From NCBI RefSeq assembly GCF_001905735.1, contig NZ_LISW01000003.1:186341-250340 (forward strand): 64,000 bases of DNA, written 5' to 3'. Source of the DNA: Streptomyces sp. CB01249 (GTDB taxonomy: Bacteria > Actinomycetota > Actinomycetes > Streptomycetales > Streptomycetaceae). Below the pieces are notes generated by a model. The model searched no databases and was not told the origin of the DNA. It saw nothing but the letters and a program-made list of their open reading frames with translations. The stretch's first letter is position 1; each line of letters begins with the position of its first letter. Shown piece after piece: positions 18,183-26,170 of the stretch. The position numbers were made by a program, and so were the translations under genes.

Positions 18183-18998
18183 GTGAATATCCGCTCCCTC
18201 ACTCGAGGCGATGGCGTGGTGATCGGAGCAGCGGTCGTGCTGTTCATCGCCTCGTTCCTCGACTACTACGACTACGGAAACGCCGCCGCCGACGCCCCCA
18301 ACTCCTGGGACATGCTTGGCAACGGCATCGGCGTCTACATGGTCGGAGTGATCGGCGCAGCGCTGATCGTGCTCTCCCGTTCCCAGCCCCAGCCGCGCAA
18401 GGTCGTGGGTCTCGACCTCGGCCAGTTCGGTGTCGCCGCCACGGTGTTCACCGCGTGGAACCTGTTCTGGACGATCATCGACCTGGGTCAGATCGACGCG
18501 GGCGCCGGCCTGATCCTCGGCTTCATCGCCTCCCTGGCGCTGGCCGGTGGCGCGGTCGCCTCGCCGCTGGTCCCGGCCCTCAAGGCCCCGCTCGCCGGTG
18601 CCCCGAACCCGCAGGCCGTGCAGCCGCCGTACGGTGGCCAGCCCGGCCAGGGCTACGGCTACCCGGGCGGTCCGCAGCCGGCGTTCGGCGGCCAGCAGCC
18701 GGGCCAGCCGCAGCCGTACGGTGCGCAGCAGCCGGGTCAGCCGGGTCAGCCCGAGGCGCAGAAGGCCCCGGCGGCTCCGGCGGCCGGTGGCGGCTCCGGT
18801 GACTTCACCCCGTTCTGGTTCGCGGTGCCGGTGGCCCGCCAGCTGTACAACGAGGACGGTTCGCAGGCCCCGATCGCCGAGCTGGCGCCGGGCACCTGGT
18901 ACCTCGCGGTCGAGCAGCGCGGTTCGGCGCTGATCGCCCAGACGCAGGACGGCCGTCGCGGCGTCCTCCAGGACACCACGGGCATCCAGCGCGGCTGA
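18183..18998 (+). CDS. Four-segment membrane protein with PGQ-rich linker
   Basis: A 271-residue protein without a named function. Residues 1-135 hold four hydrophobic segments (DGVVIGAAVVLFIASFLDYY, IGVYMVGVIGAALIVL, FGVAATVFTAWNLFW, LILGFIASLALAGGAV). Residues 140-210 are a low-complexity linker rich in Pro, Gly, Gln and Tyr. The conserved C-terminal block (FTPFWFAVPVARQLYNEDG to GRRGVLQDTTGIQRG) looks like a small soluble beta domain, perhaps a ligand or protein binding module. GTG at 18183 has AGGA upstream. The gene seems to stand alone and is followed by a bidirectional terminator. Confidence 0.8.
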   Translation: MNIRSLTRGDGVVIGAAVVLFIASFLDYYDYGNAAADAPNSWDMLGNGIGVYMVGVIGAALIVLSRSQPQPRKVVGLDLGQFGVAATVFTAWNLFWTIIDLGQIDAGAGLILGFIASLALAGGAVASPLVPALKAPLAGAPNPQAVQPPYGGQPGQGYGYPGGPQPAFGGQQPGQPQPYGAQQPGQPGQPEAQKAPAAPAAGGGSGDFTPFWFAVPVARQLYNEDGSQAPIAELAPGTWYLAVEQRGSALIAQTQDGRRGVLQDTTGIQRG

Positions 18999-19018
18999 GC
19001 CCGCGCCCTGTCCGTCCC

Positions 19019-19053
19019 AGCGGCCCCCTGCCCCTTCCGGGCGGGGGGCCGCT
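19019..19053. terminator. Bidirectional terminator
   Basis: A 15-bp stem with one G-T pair (19019-19033 with 19039-19053) and a CTTCC loop, in the gap between the convergent membrane protein and PHP genes. Confidence 0.8.
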
Positions 19054-19072
19054 GCCGTGCCCGGGTCCGGGC

Positions 19073-20113
19073 TCAGCCGGCCGCGCGCTTCAGGACCTTG
19101 CCGTGCCGGGTCCAGCGCAGCAGCTCGTCGGCCGTCCAGGTGGTGACCACGCGCTCCGGCGGGACCCCGCACTCCTCGGCGCGGGCGCAGCCGTACGCCT
19201 GCCAGTCCAGCTGGCCCGGTGCGTGCGCGTCGGTGTCGACGGCGAACAGGGTGCCCGCCGCCACGGCCCGGCGCAGGAGTGCGCGGGGCGGGTCGAGCCG
19301 TTCGGGGCGGCTGTTGATCTCGACGGCGGTGCCCGACTCGGCGCAGGCGGCGAAGACCTCGTCGGCGTCGAACGACGACGGGGGGCGGCCCCGTCCGGTG
19401 AGCAGGCGGCCGGTGCAGTGGCCGAGGACGTTCGCCTGCGGATGGCGGACGGCGGCGACCATGCGGCGGGTCATCGGGGCGGCGTCCATGCGGAGTTTGG
19501 AGTGGACGGACACCACGACCAGGTCGACCTGTTCGAGCAGGTCCTCCTCCTGGTCGAGGGAACCGTCGAGGTTGATGTCGCACTCGATGCCGGTGAGCAG
19601 CCTGAACGGCGCCCAGCGCTCGTTGAGTTCGGCCACTTCGGCGAGCTGCCTGCGCAGCCGCTCAGGCGAGAGGCCGTTGGCAACCGTGAGCCGGGGCGAG
19701 TGGTCGGTGAGGACCGTCCAGTCGTGGCCCAGTTCCGCCGCCGCGCGGCCCATCTCCTCGATGGGGCTGCCGCCGTCCGACCAGTCGGAGTGCGTATGGC
19801 AGTCGCCGCGCAGCAGCGACAGCAGGTGCTCGCCGCCCCGCGCGAGAGGTCCGGCGTCGGATGCCTCGGATTCGAGCCGCTCCAGATAGCCGGGTGTCTC
19901 CCCGGCCACGGCCTCGCGGATGACCTGGGCGGTGCGGGGTCCGATGCCCTTGACCCGTTCCAGCGAGCCGTCGGCCACCCGCCGCTCCGCCTCGCCGTCG
20001 TCCATCGCGGCGACGGTGCGCGCGGCGGTGCGGAAGGCCTGGACGCGGTAGGTGTCCGCCTTGCCGCGCTCCAGCAGGAAGGCGATCCGTTCCAGGGCCC
20101 GGACCGGGTCCAT
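19073..20113 (-). CDS. PHP-domain phosphoesterase with N-terminal HhH domain (PolX-like C-terminus)
   Basis: A 346-residue protein. Residues 1-85 resemble the helix-hairpin-helix region of PolX DNA polymerases (YRVQAFRTAARTV, then KGIGPRTAQVI at 55-65). From about residue 103 a PHP domain follows with its metal-binding motifs GDCHTHSDWSDG, LTDHSPRL, SVHSKLRM, GHCTGR and FAVDTDAHAP. The polymerase palm is absent, so this is not a full PolX. A DNA end-processing or histidinol-phosphatase-like role is possible. ATG at 20113 has an excellent GAGGAGGTG Shine-Dalgarno; the longer frame to 20185 is unlikely. Confidence 0.87.
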   Translation of the reverse strand: MDPVRALERIAFLLERGKADTYRVQAFRTAARTVAAMDDGEAERRVADGSLERVKGIGPRTAQVIREAVAGETPGYLERLESEASDAGPLARGGEHLLSLLRGDCHTHSDWSDGGSPIEEMGRAAAELGHDWTVLTDHSPRLTVANGLSPERLRRQLAEVAELNERWAPFRLLTGIECDINLDGSLDQEEDLLEQVDLVVVSVHSKLRMDAAPMTRRMVAAVRHPQANVLGHCTGRLLTGRGRPPSSFDADEVFAACAESGTAVEINSRPERLDPPRALLRRAVAAGTLFAVDTDAHAPGQLDWQAYGCARAEECGVPPERVVTTWTADELLRWTRHGKVLKRAAG

Positions 20114-20205
20114 CGGCACCTCCTCGCGGGACGGGACGGCCGGCGGCCGCCCGTCCAGCTTGGCCCAGCGGGGCCCGGCCCGCACACCGGCCGGGCGCGT
20201 GCCGC

Positions 20206-20985
20206 TCAGCCGAAGGAGGTGCGCGCCAGCCAGAAGTCCAGCAGTCCGGCGTCACCCAGCACCTCGACCCGGTCGCTGTCCGGGGCGAGGCGGCGGTTGA
20301 AGACGAGCATGACGTCGGTCAGGGACCCGCGCAGCGCCACGTCCGCCTTGCCGTGCTCACGGCTCCAGGTGACGCCCTCCGCGCCGAGCTCGATCAGCCA
20401 CTCGGCGTCGGGCACGTCGGTGGCGTGCAGGTGCAGGGTGCGTCCGTCCCCGCGCAGCTCGGCGGTCTCGCGGTCCTCGTAGTGGTCCTGGGCGAAGCGG
20501 ACGATCTGCAGCCACTCCTCGACGGTGTCCGCCGCCAGCTCAGGCGCCATCGTGTACGGGACCTCGGCGACGAGGGCCGCGTCGGCGAGGTGGACGACGG
20601 TCTCCAGGGCCATGCGGCGGGCCCAGAAGCCCGCACTGTGGTCCCAGGCCCAGGACCACACCTCGGTGTCCGGACCGGCCTCCCGCAGCGCCGCCACGGT
20701 GCCGGCGGCACCCTCGGCGAGCCAGGCGTCGAGCGCGGCGGGGTCGTCACCGGCGGGGCTGTTGTCCGGCACCTTCTCGTCCGGGACCGCTTCGGCGGCC
20801 CGGGTGCGGACGATCTCCCCGGCCCAGCGGTGCGCGCGGCCGACGTGCTCGGCCAGTTCGCGCAGGGTCCAGTCGGGGCAGGTCGGCACGGTCGCGCCGA
20901 GGTCGGCGCCCCGGAGGGTCGACCTCAACTCCCCGGTGAGCCGGATGATTTCCTCGCAGTAGCGCTCGTGCGCCAGAAGTCCCAT
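20206..20985 (-). CDS. Maleylpyruvate isomerase-family (mycothiol-dependent, DinB-like) protein
   Basis: A 259-residue protein. The N-terminal half is an MDMPI_N/DinB-like four-helix bundle: CPDWTLRELAEHVGRAHRWAGEIV holds the first metal-type His (His47) and ALETVVHLADA the later one. The C-terminal half (LHLHATDVPDAEWLIELG to DVMLVFNRRL) is the MDMPI_C sterol-carrier-like domain. Family members use mycothiol, the actinobacterial thiol; the reaction here is not known. ATG at 20985 was chosen because an AGGGTG site is well placed; GTG at 20994 is the alternative. It may be co-transcribed with the lipoprotein gene upstream. Confidence 0.87.
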   Translation of the reverse strand: MGLLAHERYCEEIIRLTGELRSTLRGADLGATVPTCPDWTLRELAEHVGRAHRWAGEIVRTRAAEAVPDEKVPDNSPAGDDPAALDAWLAEGAAGTVAALREAGPDTEVWSWAWDHSAGFWARRMALETVVHLADAALVAEVPYTMAPELAADTVEEWLQIVRFAQDHYEDRETAELRGDGRTLHLHATDVPDAEWLIELGAEGVTWSREHGKADVALRGSLTDVMLVFNRRLAPDSDRVEVLGDAGLLDFWLARTSFG

Positions 20986-21025
20986 GATCCGCACCCTAGT
21001 GCGGCCGCCCCCGGTTCACATGGGG

Positions 21026-21580
21026 TTATCCGCCGAGCTGCGAGGTGGACGGGACCTTGTCCTTCACCTCGGCGCCCGCGCTCTTCCCGGCGTCCTTGAT
21101 GCCGCTGATGACGTCCTCGAACATGCCGATGTCGCCCGCTCCCGCCTCGCCCTTGCGGAGTTTGGTGGAGAGCCCCTTGAGCGAGGCGATGCCCGCGGTG
21201 AGCGGGGCGACGGCCTTCGACAGCAGCGGGTCGCCCTTGGCGTTCTCGGTGGCGGCCTTCAGCCGGTTGTAGGCGAAGGTGCCCGCGAGCCCGGCCTTGA
21301 CGAGGGCGAAGGTGCGCCCGTCGGCACCCTTCTTGAACTTCCCGGCCCGGTACGGCTTCACGACCCACTGGTACGTGGCGCCCGCGGCGAGCCCCGCGTT
21401 GGCGACGAACCTGGTCTTGGCCCACTTCTGCGCCTCGGCCGACGAGGTGCCGGTGGGCGACGCCGAACTGCTCGTACCGCCGTCCTTGTCGTCGCTCCCG
21501 CACGCGGTGGTGCCCGCCAGCACCGCGCAGGCCAGCAGCAGCGCGAGGAGCAGGCGGCGGAGCGGTACGGGTCGGGGCAC
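21026..21580 (-). CDS. Predicted lipoprotein of unknown function
   Basis: A 184-residue exported protein. The N-terminus is basic and hydrophobic (PLRRLLLALLLACAVLAG) and ends in TTAC with Cys27, a slightly unusual lipobox. A short Ser/Thr/Asp linker follows, then a helical domain (WAKTRFVANAGLAAGATYQWVVKPYRAG) of no family I recognise. GTG at 21580 has a good GGGAGG site; the long upstream extension in the same frame is probably not translated. It is divergent from the small membrane protein gene at 21729 and followed after 40 bases by the MDMPI-family gene. Confidence 0.8.
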   Translation of the reverse strand: MPRPVPLRRLLLALLLACAVLAGTTACGSDDKDGGTSSSASPTGTSSAEAQKWAKTRFVANAGLAAGATYQWVVKPYRAGKFKKGADGRTFALVKAGLAGTFAYNRLKAATENAKGDPLLSKAVAPLTAGIASLKGLSTKLRKGEAGAGDIGMFEDVISGIKDAGKSAGAEVKDKVPSTSQLGG

Positions 21581-21728
21581 GGCGGACCTCCCTGGCCGGG
21601 CGGGGCGGGTGCCGGGGCCCGGCACTCCCCGCCAGGCTCGCCGCGCCGCGGGCAACCCGCCACCGCTGCGCGGCCGTACGAGTCCGGCCGACGGGTTTCG
21701 GCCGCGCCGGAGCGGCAAAGCGGAGACC

Positions 21729-22016
21729 ATGTCCTACAGCAGAGGCAACGGCTTCACCGCAGCACGTGTCATCGCCCTCGTGGCGGACGTCATGGCCTTC
21801 ATCATCGGCCTGTGGATCCTGATGTACCTGCTCGACGCGAACCGCGGCAACGAGCTGGTCGAGTTCGTGCGGGACACCGCCAGGTGGCTCGCCGGCTGGT
21901 CGTACGACCTGTTCACGTTCGACAAGGCATGGGCGAACGTCGTCGCCGGTTACGGCCTCGCCGCCCTGGTGTACCTGTTCATCGGGCACGCCATCGCGGG
22001 CCGCGTCCGGCGCTGA
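21729..22016 (+). CDS. Small two-segment membrane protein
   Basis: A 95-residue protein with two hydrophobic helices (about residues 12-33, ARVIALVADVMAFIIGLWILMYLL, and 70-90, VVAGYGLAALVYLFIGHAIAG) joined by a polar loop, and a short basic end. ATG at 21729 has GGAG upstream. I recognise no family with certainty. It ends 18 bases from the convergent alpha-toroid gene. Confidence 0.75.
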   Translation: MSYSRGNGFTAARVIALVADVMAFIIGLWILMYLLDANRGNELVEFVRDTARWLAGWSYDLFTFDKAWANVVAGYGLAALVYLFIGHAIAGRVRR

Positions 22017-22034
22017 CGCTCCCCCGTCAACCGC

Positions 22035-23108
22035 TCAGCCGCAGCAGTCCGGCTCCAGCCCCTTGGGCAGCCGGTCCCCGCTGAACACGGCGGTGGTCGC
22101 CTCGTCCCCTCCGAGCGCGGCCACCGCCAGCAGCAGCGAACCGGCCGTCCAGGAGGTGTGCTCCTCGGGCCAGAAGGCGCGGTTGCCCTCGAAGACGTAT
22201 CCCGTCCAGTACATCCCGCCCTCGGCCCGCAGGTGCTGGACCGACTGGAGGATGTCGAGCGCCCGGTCGGACTCGCCCATCACCCACAGGGCCAGGGCCA
22301 GTTCGCAGCTCTCGCCGCCGGTCACCCACGGGTTGGGCAGCACGCAGCGCACCCCGAGGCCGGGGACGACGAAGCGGTCCCAGCCCTCCTCGATGCGCTC
22401 CTTGGCCGCCGCGCCGGTGACGGCGCCGCCGAGGACCGGGTAGTACCAGTCCATCGAATAGCGGCTCTTGTCGAGGAAGCGCTCCGGGTGGCTGCGGATC
22501 GCGTGCCCGAGGGCCCCGGTCGCCAACTCCCAGTCCGGTTGCGGCTCCTCGCGGCGTTCGGCGATGGCGAGCGCGCAGCGCAGGGCCTGGTGGATGGAGG
22601 AGGACCCGGTGAGCAGCGCGTCCGTCACCTCCGTGCCGTCGTCCTCCCGCTTCCAGCCGATCTGGCCGCCGGGCTGCTGGAGGCGCAGGACGAACTCGAC
22701 GGCCGCGTAGACCGTGGGCCACATCCGGTCCACGAAGGCGTCGTCGCCGGTGGCGAGGTAGTGGTGCCAGACGCCGACGGCCACGTAGGCGCAGAAGTTG
22801 GTCTCCCGGCTGCGGTCGGTCGGCTGCCCGGCGTCGCCGTCGTGGTAGGCGGCGTACCAGGAGCCGTCGGCGTTCTGGTGGCGGGCCAGCCACTCGTACG
22901 CGCGTTCCGCGGCGGTGTGCTCGCCGGCCGCGTCCAGGGCCATGGCGGCCTCGGTGTGGTCCCACGGGTCGAGGTGGTGGCCGCGGAACCACGGGATGGC
23001 GCCGTCCGGGCGCTGCACGGCGCGCACCGCGGCGACGGTCTCGGCGGCCTGCGCGGCGGTGAGGACTCCGGGCAGGACGAGGTGTTCGGTCCGCTCGGGA
23101 AGGCTCAC
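22035..23108 (-). CDS. Prenyltransferase/squalene-cyclase-like alpha-toroid protein
   Basis: A 357-residue protein with repeated helical units of the alpha/alpha toroid type: VQRPDGAIPWFRGHHLDPWDHTEA, then ARHQNADGSWYAAY, then LRLQQPGGQIGWKRE, each with the QxxDGxW-like turn seen in prenyltransferase/squalene oxidase repeats. There is no signal peptide. Acidic-aromatic motifs needed for known terpene cyclases are not evident, so a glycoside-hydrolase-like toroid is an alternative. GTG at 23108 overlaps the stop of the methyltransferase gene (GTGA). It is the last gene of a three-gene operon with a GT4 enzyme and a methyltransferase. Confidence 0.8.
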   Translation of the reverse strand: MSLPERTEHLVLPGVLTAAQAAETVAAVRAVQRPDGAIPWFRGHHLDPWDHTEAAMALDAAGEHTAAERAYEWLARHQNADGSWYAAYHDGDAGQPTDRSRETNFCAYVAVGVWHHYLATGDDAFVDRMWPTVYAAVEFVLRLQQPGGQIGWKREDDGTEVTDALLTGSSSIHQALRCALAIAERREEPQPDWELATGALGHAIRSHPERFLDKSRYSMDWYYPVLGGAVTGAAAKERIEEGWDRFVVPGLGVRCVLPNPWVTGGESCELALALWVMGESDRALDILQSVQHLRAEGGMYWTGYVFEGNRAFWPEEHTSWTAGSLLLAVAALGGDEATTAVFSGDRLPKGLEPDCCG

Positions 23109-23857
23109 GCCTCGGCCTCGGCGGCGGCTGCGGCGGCGAGGGGCAGGTGCGGCTTGGTCGCGTACGCCACGAAGCTCTTGCCGACGACCGGGTTGAGCAG
23201 CTGCTCGGCGACCCGGGTCAGCGCGGGCTTCTTCATGATGTCCCAGACCAGGAGCTTGTGGTACGCCTTCACCGGCAGCGCCTTGTCGTTGTCGACGCCG
23301 AACGCGCACTTCAGCCACCAGTACGGGGAGTGCAGCGCGTGCGCGTGGTGGGTGCCGTACGGCTTGAGACCGGCGCCGCGCATCTTGCCGAGCAGTTCGT
23401 CGGCCCTGTAGATGCGGATGTGGCCGCCCTCGACCTCGTGGTATGCGTCGGAGAGCGCCCAGCAGACCTTCTCGGGGCCGTAGCGCGGGACGGTGACGGC
23501 GATCCGGCCACCGGGCCGCAGCACGCGGACCATCTCGGCGAGGACGCCCTTGTCGTCGGGGATGTGCTCCATGACCTCGGAGATGATCACGACGTCGAAG
23601 GACTCGTCGGGGAACGGCAGGTTGAGCGCGTCGCCCTCCATCGCGGTGGCGGTGGCGCCCTCGGGGGCCTCCCCGGCCTCCTTCATCGCGGCGAACCACT
23701 TCGCGACCTCGCGGATCTCCTCGCCGTTCTGGTCGAGGGCCACCACCTGGGCGCCGCGCCGGTAGCACTCGAAGGCGTGGCGTCCGGCGCCGCACCCGAG
23801 GTCGAGCACGCGGTCGCCGGCGGCGAGCGGGAAGCGGGTGAAGTCCACGGTCAGCAC
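23105..23857 (-). CDS. Class I SAM-dependent methyltransferase (Methyltransf_11 type)
   Basis: A 250-residue cytoplasmic enzyme. Motif I is VLDLGCGAGRHAFE, the acidic strand-2 end is VVALDQN, and DALNLPFPDESFDVVIISEVMEHIPDD covers motifs II and III, typical of Methyltransf_11 proteins that act on lipids, quinones or sugars. The C-terminal part (HSPYWWLKCAFGVDND) is basic and aromatic and may help bind a lipid-like substrate. The start GTG at 23857 fits the domain; a longer form would add 20 residues rich in Pro. It is coupled to the alpha-toroid gene and lies 69 bases behind the GT4 gene. Confidence 0.87.
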   Translation of the reverse strand: MLTVDFTRFPLAAGDRVLDLGCGAGRHAFECYRRGAQVVALDQNGEEIREVAKWFAAMKEAGEAPEGATATAMEGDALNLPFPDESFDVVIISEVMEHIPDDKGVLAEMVRVLRPGGRIAVTVPRYGPEKVCWALSDAYHEVEGGHIRIYRADELLGKMRGAGLKPYGTHHAHALHSPYWWLKCAFGVDNDKALPVKAYHKLLVWDIMKKPALTRVAEQLLNPVVGKSFVAYATKPHLPLAAAAAAEAEA

Positions 23858-23926
23858 GAGTGCCTGCTTTCGCGGTCGGGGGTGGGTCGGGGGAACGGGG
23901 TCAGGGGCCCGGCACAAGGACCGGGG

Positions 23927-25258
23927 TCACCGCCGGCCACCGGGGCCGGTGGCGGCGCGGGCCGCGATGGCCTGCCGGTAGAGCTCGGCGGTGCCGATGG
24001 CGGCCTGCTTCCAGGTGAACCGGGCGAGCACCCGCTCACGGCCGGCGGCCCCGAGCCGGGCGCGCAGCTCCGCGTCGCCGAGCAGCCGGCCGAGCGCGTC
24101 GGCGAGGGCCCCCGGGTCGCCGGGCGCGACCGCGAGGCAGGTCTCCCCGTCGGGTCCGGCGACCTCCGGGATGGCGCCGCCGGTCGTCGCGACGAGCGGG
24201 GTTCCGGTGGCCATGGCCTCGGCGGCGGGCAGCGAGAAGCCCTCGTACAGCGAGGGGACGCAGGCGATCTGCGCGCCGCGCACCAGGTCGACCAGCTCGG
24301 TGTCGCTGATGCCCTTGACGAACTCGACGGCGTCCGCGAGGCCGTGCCGCTCGATGGCCCGGGCGACCGGCCCGTCCTCGGCGCGCTTGCCGACGACGAC
24401 GAGGTGGGCGGCGGGGTTGCCGGTACGGAGCTTGGCGAGGGCCTCCACGAGGTGGACGAGGCCCTTGAGCGGGACGTCGGCGCTCGACGTGGTGACGATG
24501 CGGCCCGGGACCTCGGGGACCGAGGGGTCGGGCGACCACAGATCGGTGTCGGCGCCGATGTGGACGACCCGGATGCGGCGCGGGTCGACCCCGAGGTGGT
24601 CCACGATCTCCTGCTTGGAGGAGCCGGAGACGGTGAGCACGGACGGCAGCCGGCGCGCGACCCGCTTCTGCATGCGGGTGAACCCGTACCAGCGGCGCAC
24701 GGAGGCCCGGCGGCGGCGGCTCGTCGCGGCGTCCAGGTCGAGCTGCCGGTCGACGGTGATCGGGTGGTGGATCGTGGTGACCAGGGGGGCGCCGAGGTCG
24801 GCGAGGAGCCCGTAGCCGAGGGTCTGGTTGTCGTGGATGACGTCGAACTCGCCGCGCCGGGCGGCGAGGTGGCGCCGGGCCCGGAGGCTGAAGGTGAGCG
24901 GTTCGGGGAAGCCGCCGGTCCACATGGTGGCGACCTCGGCGGCGTCGATCCAGTCGCGGTACTCGCCGCGGCTCGGGGTGCGGAACGGGTCGGGCTGCCG
25001 GTACAGGTCGAGGCTGGGCAGCTCGGTGAGCGGGACGCCCTCGTCGAGGACCGGGTAGGGCTGCGCTCCGATGACCTCGACGCGGTGGCCCAGGCGGGCG
25101 AGTTCGCGGGCGAGATGCCGTACGTAGACGCCCTGGCCGCCGCAGAAGGGGTTGCCCTTGTACGTGAGGAGCGCGATGCGCAGGGGTCCGTCGCCGGGGC
25201 CCGTGCCCGGTGCGGCGACGCCCGTACGGGGGCCCGACTCAACGGCCTCAGCGGTCAC
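23927..25258 (-). CDS. Glycosyltransferase family 4
   Basis: A 443-residue GT-B enzyme using an NDP-sugar. The N-terminal domain begins LRIALLTYKGNPFCGGQGVYVRHLARELARLGHRV; the C-terminal domain carries RIRVVHIGADTDLW, LVVVGKR and the family E-x7-E motif within EGFSLPAAEAMATGTPLV. GTG at 25258 has GAGAAGGGGG upstream. It heads an operon with the methyltransferase and the alpha-toroid protein, suggesting synthesis of a methylated glycan or glycolipid. A KstR-type operator lies 55 bases upstream. Confidence 0.9.
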   Translation of the reverse strand: MTAEAVESGPRTGVAAPGTGPGDGPLRIALLTYKGNPFCGGQGVYVRHLARELARLGHRVEVIGAQPYPVLDEGVPLTELPSLDLYRQPDPFRTPSRGEYRDWIDAAEVATMWTGGFPEPLTFSLRARRHLAARRGEFDVIHDNQTLGYGLLADLGAPLVTTIHHPITVDRQLDLDAATSRRRRASVRRWYGFTRMQKRVARRLPSVLTVSGSSKQEIVDHLGVDPRRIRVVHIGADTDLWSPDPSVPEVPGRIVTTSSADVPLKGLVHLVEALAKLRTGNPAAHLVVVGKRAEDGPVARAIERHGLADAVEFVKGISDTELVDLVRGAQIACVPSLYEGFSLPAAEAMATGTPLVATTGGAIPEVAGPDGETCLAVAPGDPGALADALGRLLGDAELRARLGAAGRERVLARFTWKQAAIGTAELYRQAIAARAATGPGGRR

Positions 25259-25312
25259 ACTCGGCCCCCTTCTCACTGCGTGTTCGCCGGAGCGTAACCG
25301 CTGGCGCTAATC

Positions 25313-25326
25313 TAGAACAAGTTTCA
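25313..25326. promoter_or_regulatory. KstR-type operator between the GT4 operon and the TetR gene
   Basis: TAGAACAAGTTTCA matches the published KstR pattern TnnAACnnGTTnnA at every fixed position. It lies in the divergent gap next to a KstR-like regulator gene (25435), so autoregulation and control of the GT4 operon are likely. Confidence 0.65.
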
Positions 25327-25434
25327 GACTGGGTAGTTCAATGAGCTACGAATCTACCGGCAGGTAGCGACGGTGCAACGGCCGGATCAGGTGATTCACG
25401 CCACGGCACACACCCTGGCCACGGGACGGGACAC

Positions 25435-26034
25435 ATGACAGCGGAAGCCAGACCGGCATCGCCGCCCCTGACGGAACGCCAGGAGGCCCGCCGCCGCCGC
25501 ATTCTGCGGGCCACCGCCGAGCTGGCCGGCCAGGGCGGTTTCGAGGCCGTCCAGATGCGCGAGGTGGCGGAGGCGGCCGAGGTCGCCCTCGGCACCCTGT
25601 ACCGGTACTTCCCGTCCAAGATCCACCTCCTCCTCGCTACCATGCGCGACCGCCTACAGCTTCTGCACACCGCCCTCCGCGAGCACCCCCCGGCCGGGGA
25701 CGACCCGGCGGCCCGGGTCGCGGAGACCCTGCTGCGGGCGTTCCGCGCGATGCGGCGCGAACCGCAGCTGGCGGACGCCATGGTGCGCGCGCTGACCTGC
25801 GCGGACCGGTCCGCCAGCAGCGAGGCCGACGCGGTCTCACGGCTCACGACGGCGATCATCCTGGACGCGATGGGCACCGGCCACCCGACGCCGGGGCAGC
25901 TCTCCGCCGTGCGGGTGATCGAGTACACCTGGCACTCCGCGCTGATCTGCTGGCTCTCCGGCCGGGCGTCGATCGCGCAGGTGCGCACGGACATCGAGAC
26001 GGTGTGCCGGCTGGTCGGCCCGGCGGCTTCCTAG
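25435..26034 (+). CDS. TetR-family regulator resembling KstR
   Basis: A 199-residue regulator. The helix-turn-helix (residues about 20-65) reads RRRRILRATAELAGQGGFEAVQMREVAEAAEVALGTLYRYFPSKIHLL, broken here only by line of description; GYEAVQMR-like and VGTLYRYFPSKVHLL-like stretches are hallmarks of mycobacterial KstR, the repressor of sterol catabolism. The C-terminal part (AMRREPQLADAMVRALTCAD, WHSALICWLSGRAS) also resembles KstR. KstR ligands are CoA thioesters of sterol side-chain or ring intermediates; the ligand here is unknown, as no sterol genes are near. It reads in the same direction as the Liv-type operon, 136 bases upstream. Confidence 0.88.
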   Translation: MTAEARPASPPLTERQEARRRRILRATAELAGQGGFEAVQMREVAEAAEVALGTLYRYFPSKIHLLLATMRDRLQLLHTALREHPPAGDDPAARVAETLLRAFRAMRREPQLADAMVRALTCADRSASSEADAVSRLTTAIILDAMGTGHPTPGQLSAVRVIEYTWHSALICWLSGRASIAQVRTDIETVCRLVGPAAS

Positions 26035-26170
26035 GGACTTCCGGGCGACTGCCATGTGCGGCGCCCACACGCGCCGGGGGCGAGGTGGGGTGCCCTGCAC
26101 CATATCGACGGCGGCGCGGTGTTCATACGGTTCGGCGACATCACAGGAACACGCCGAGGAGCCGGTCACC

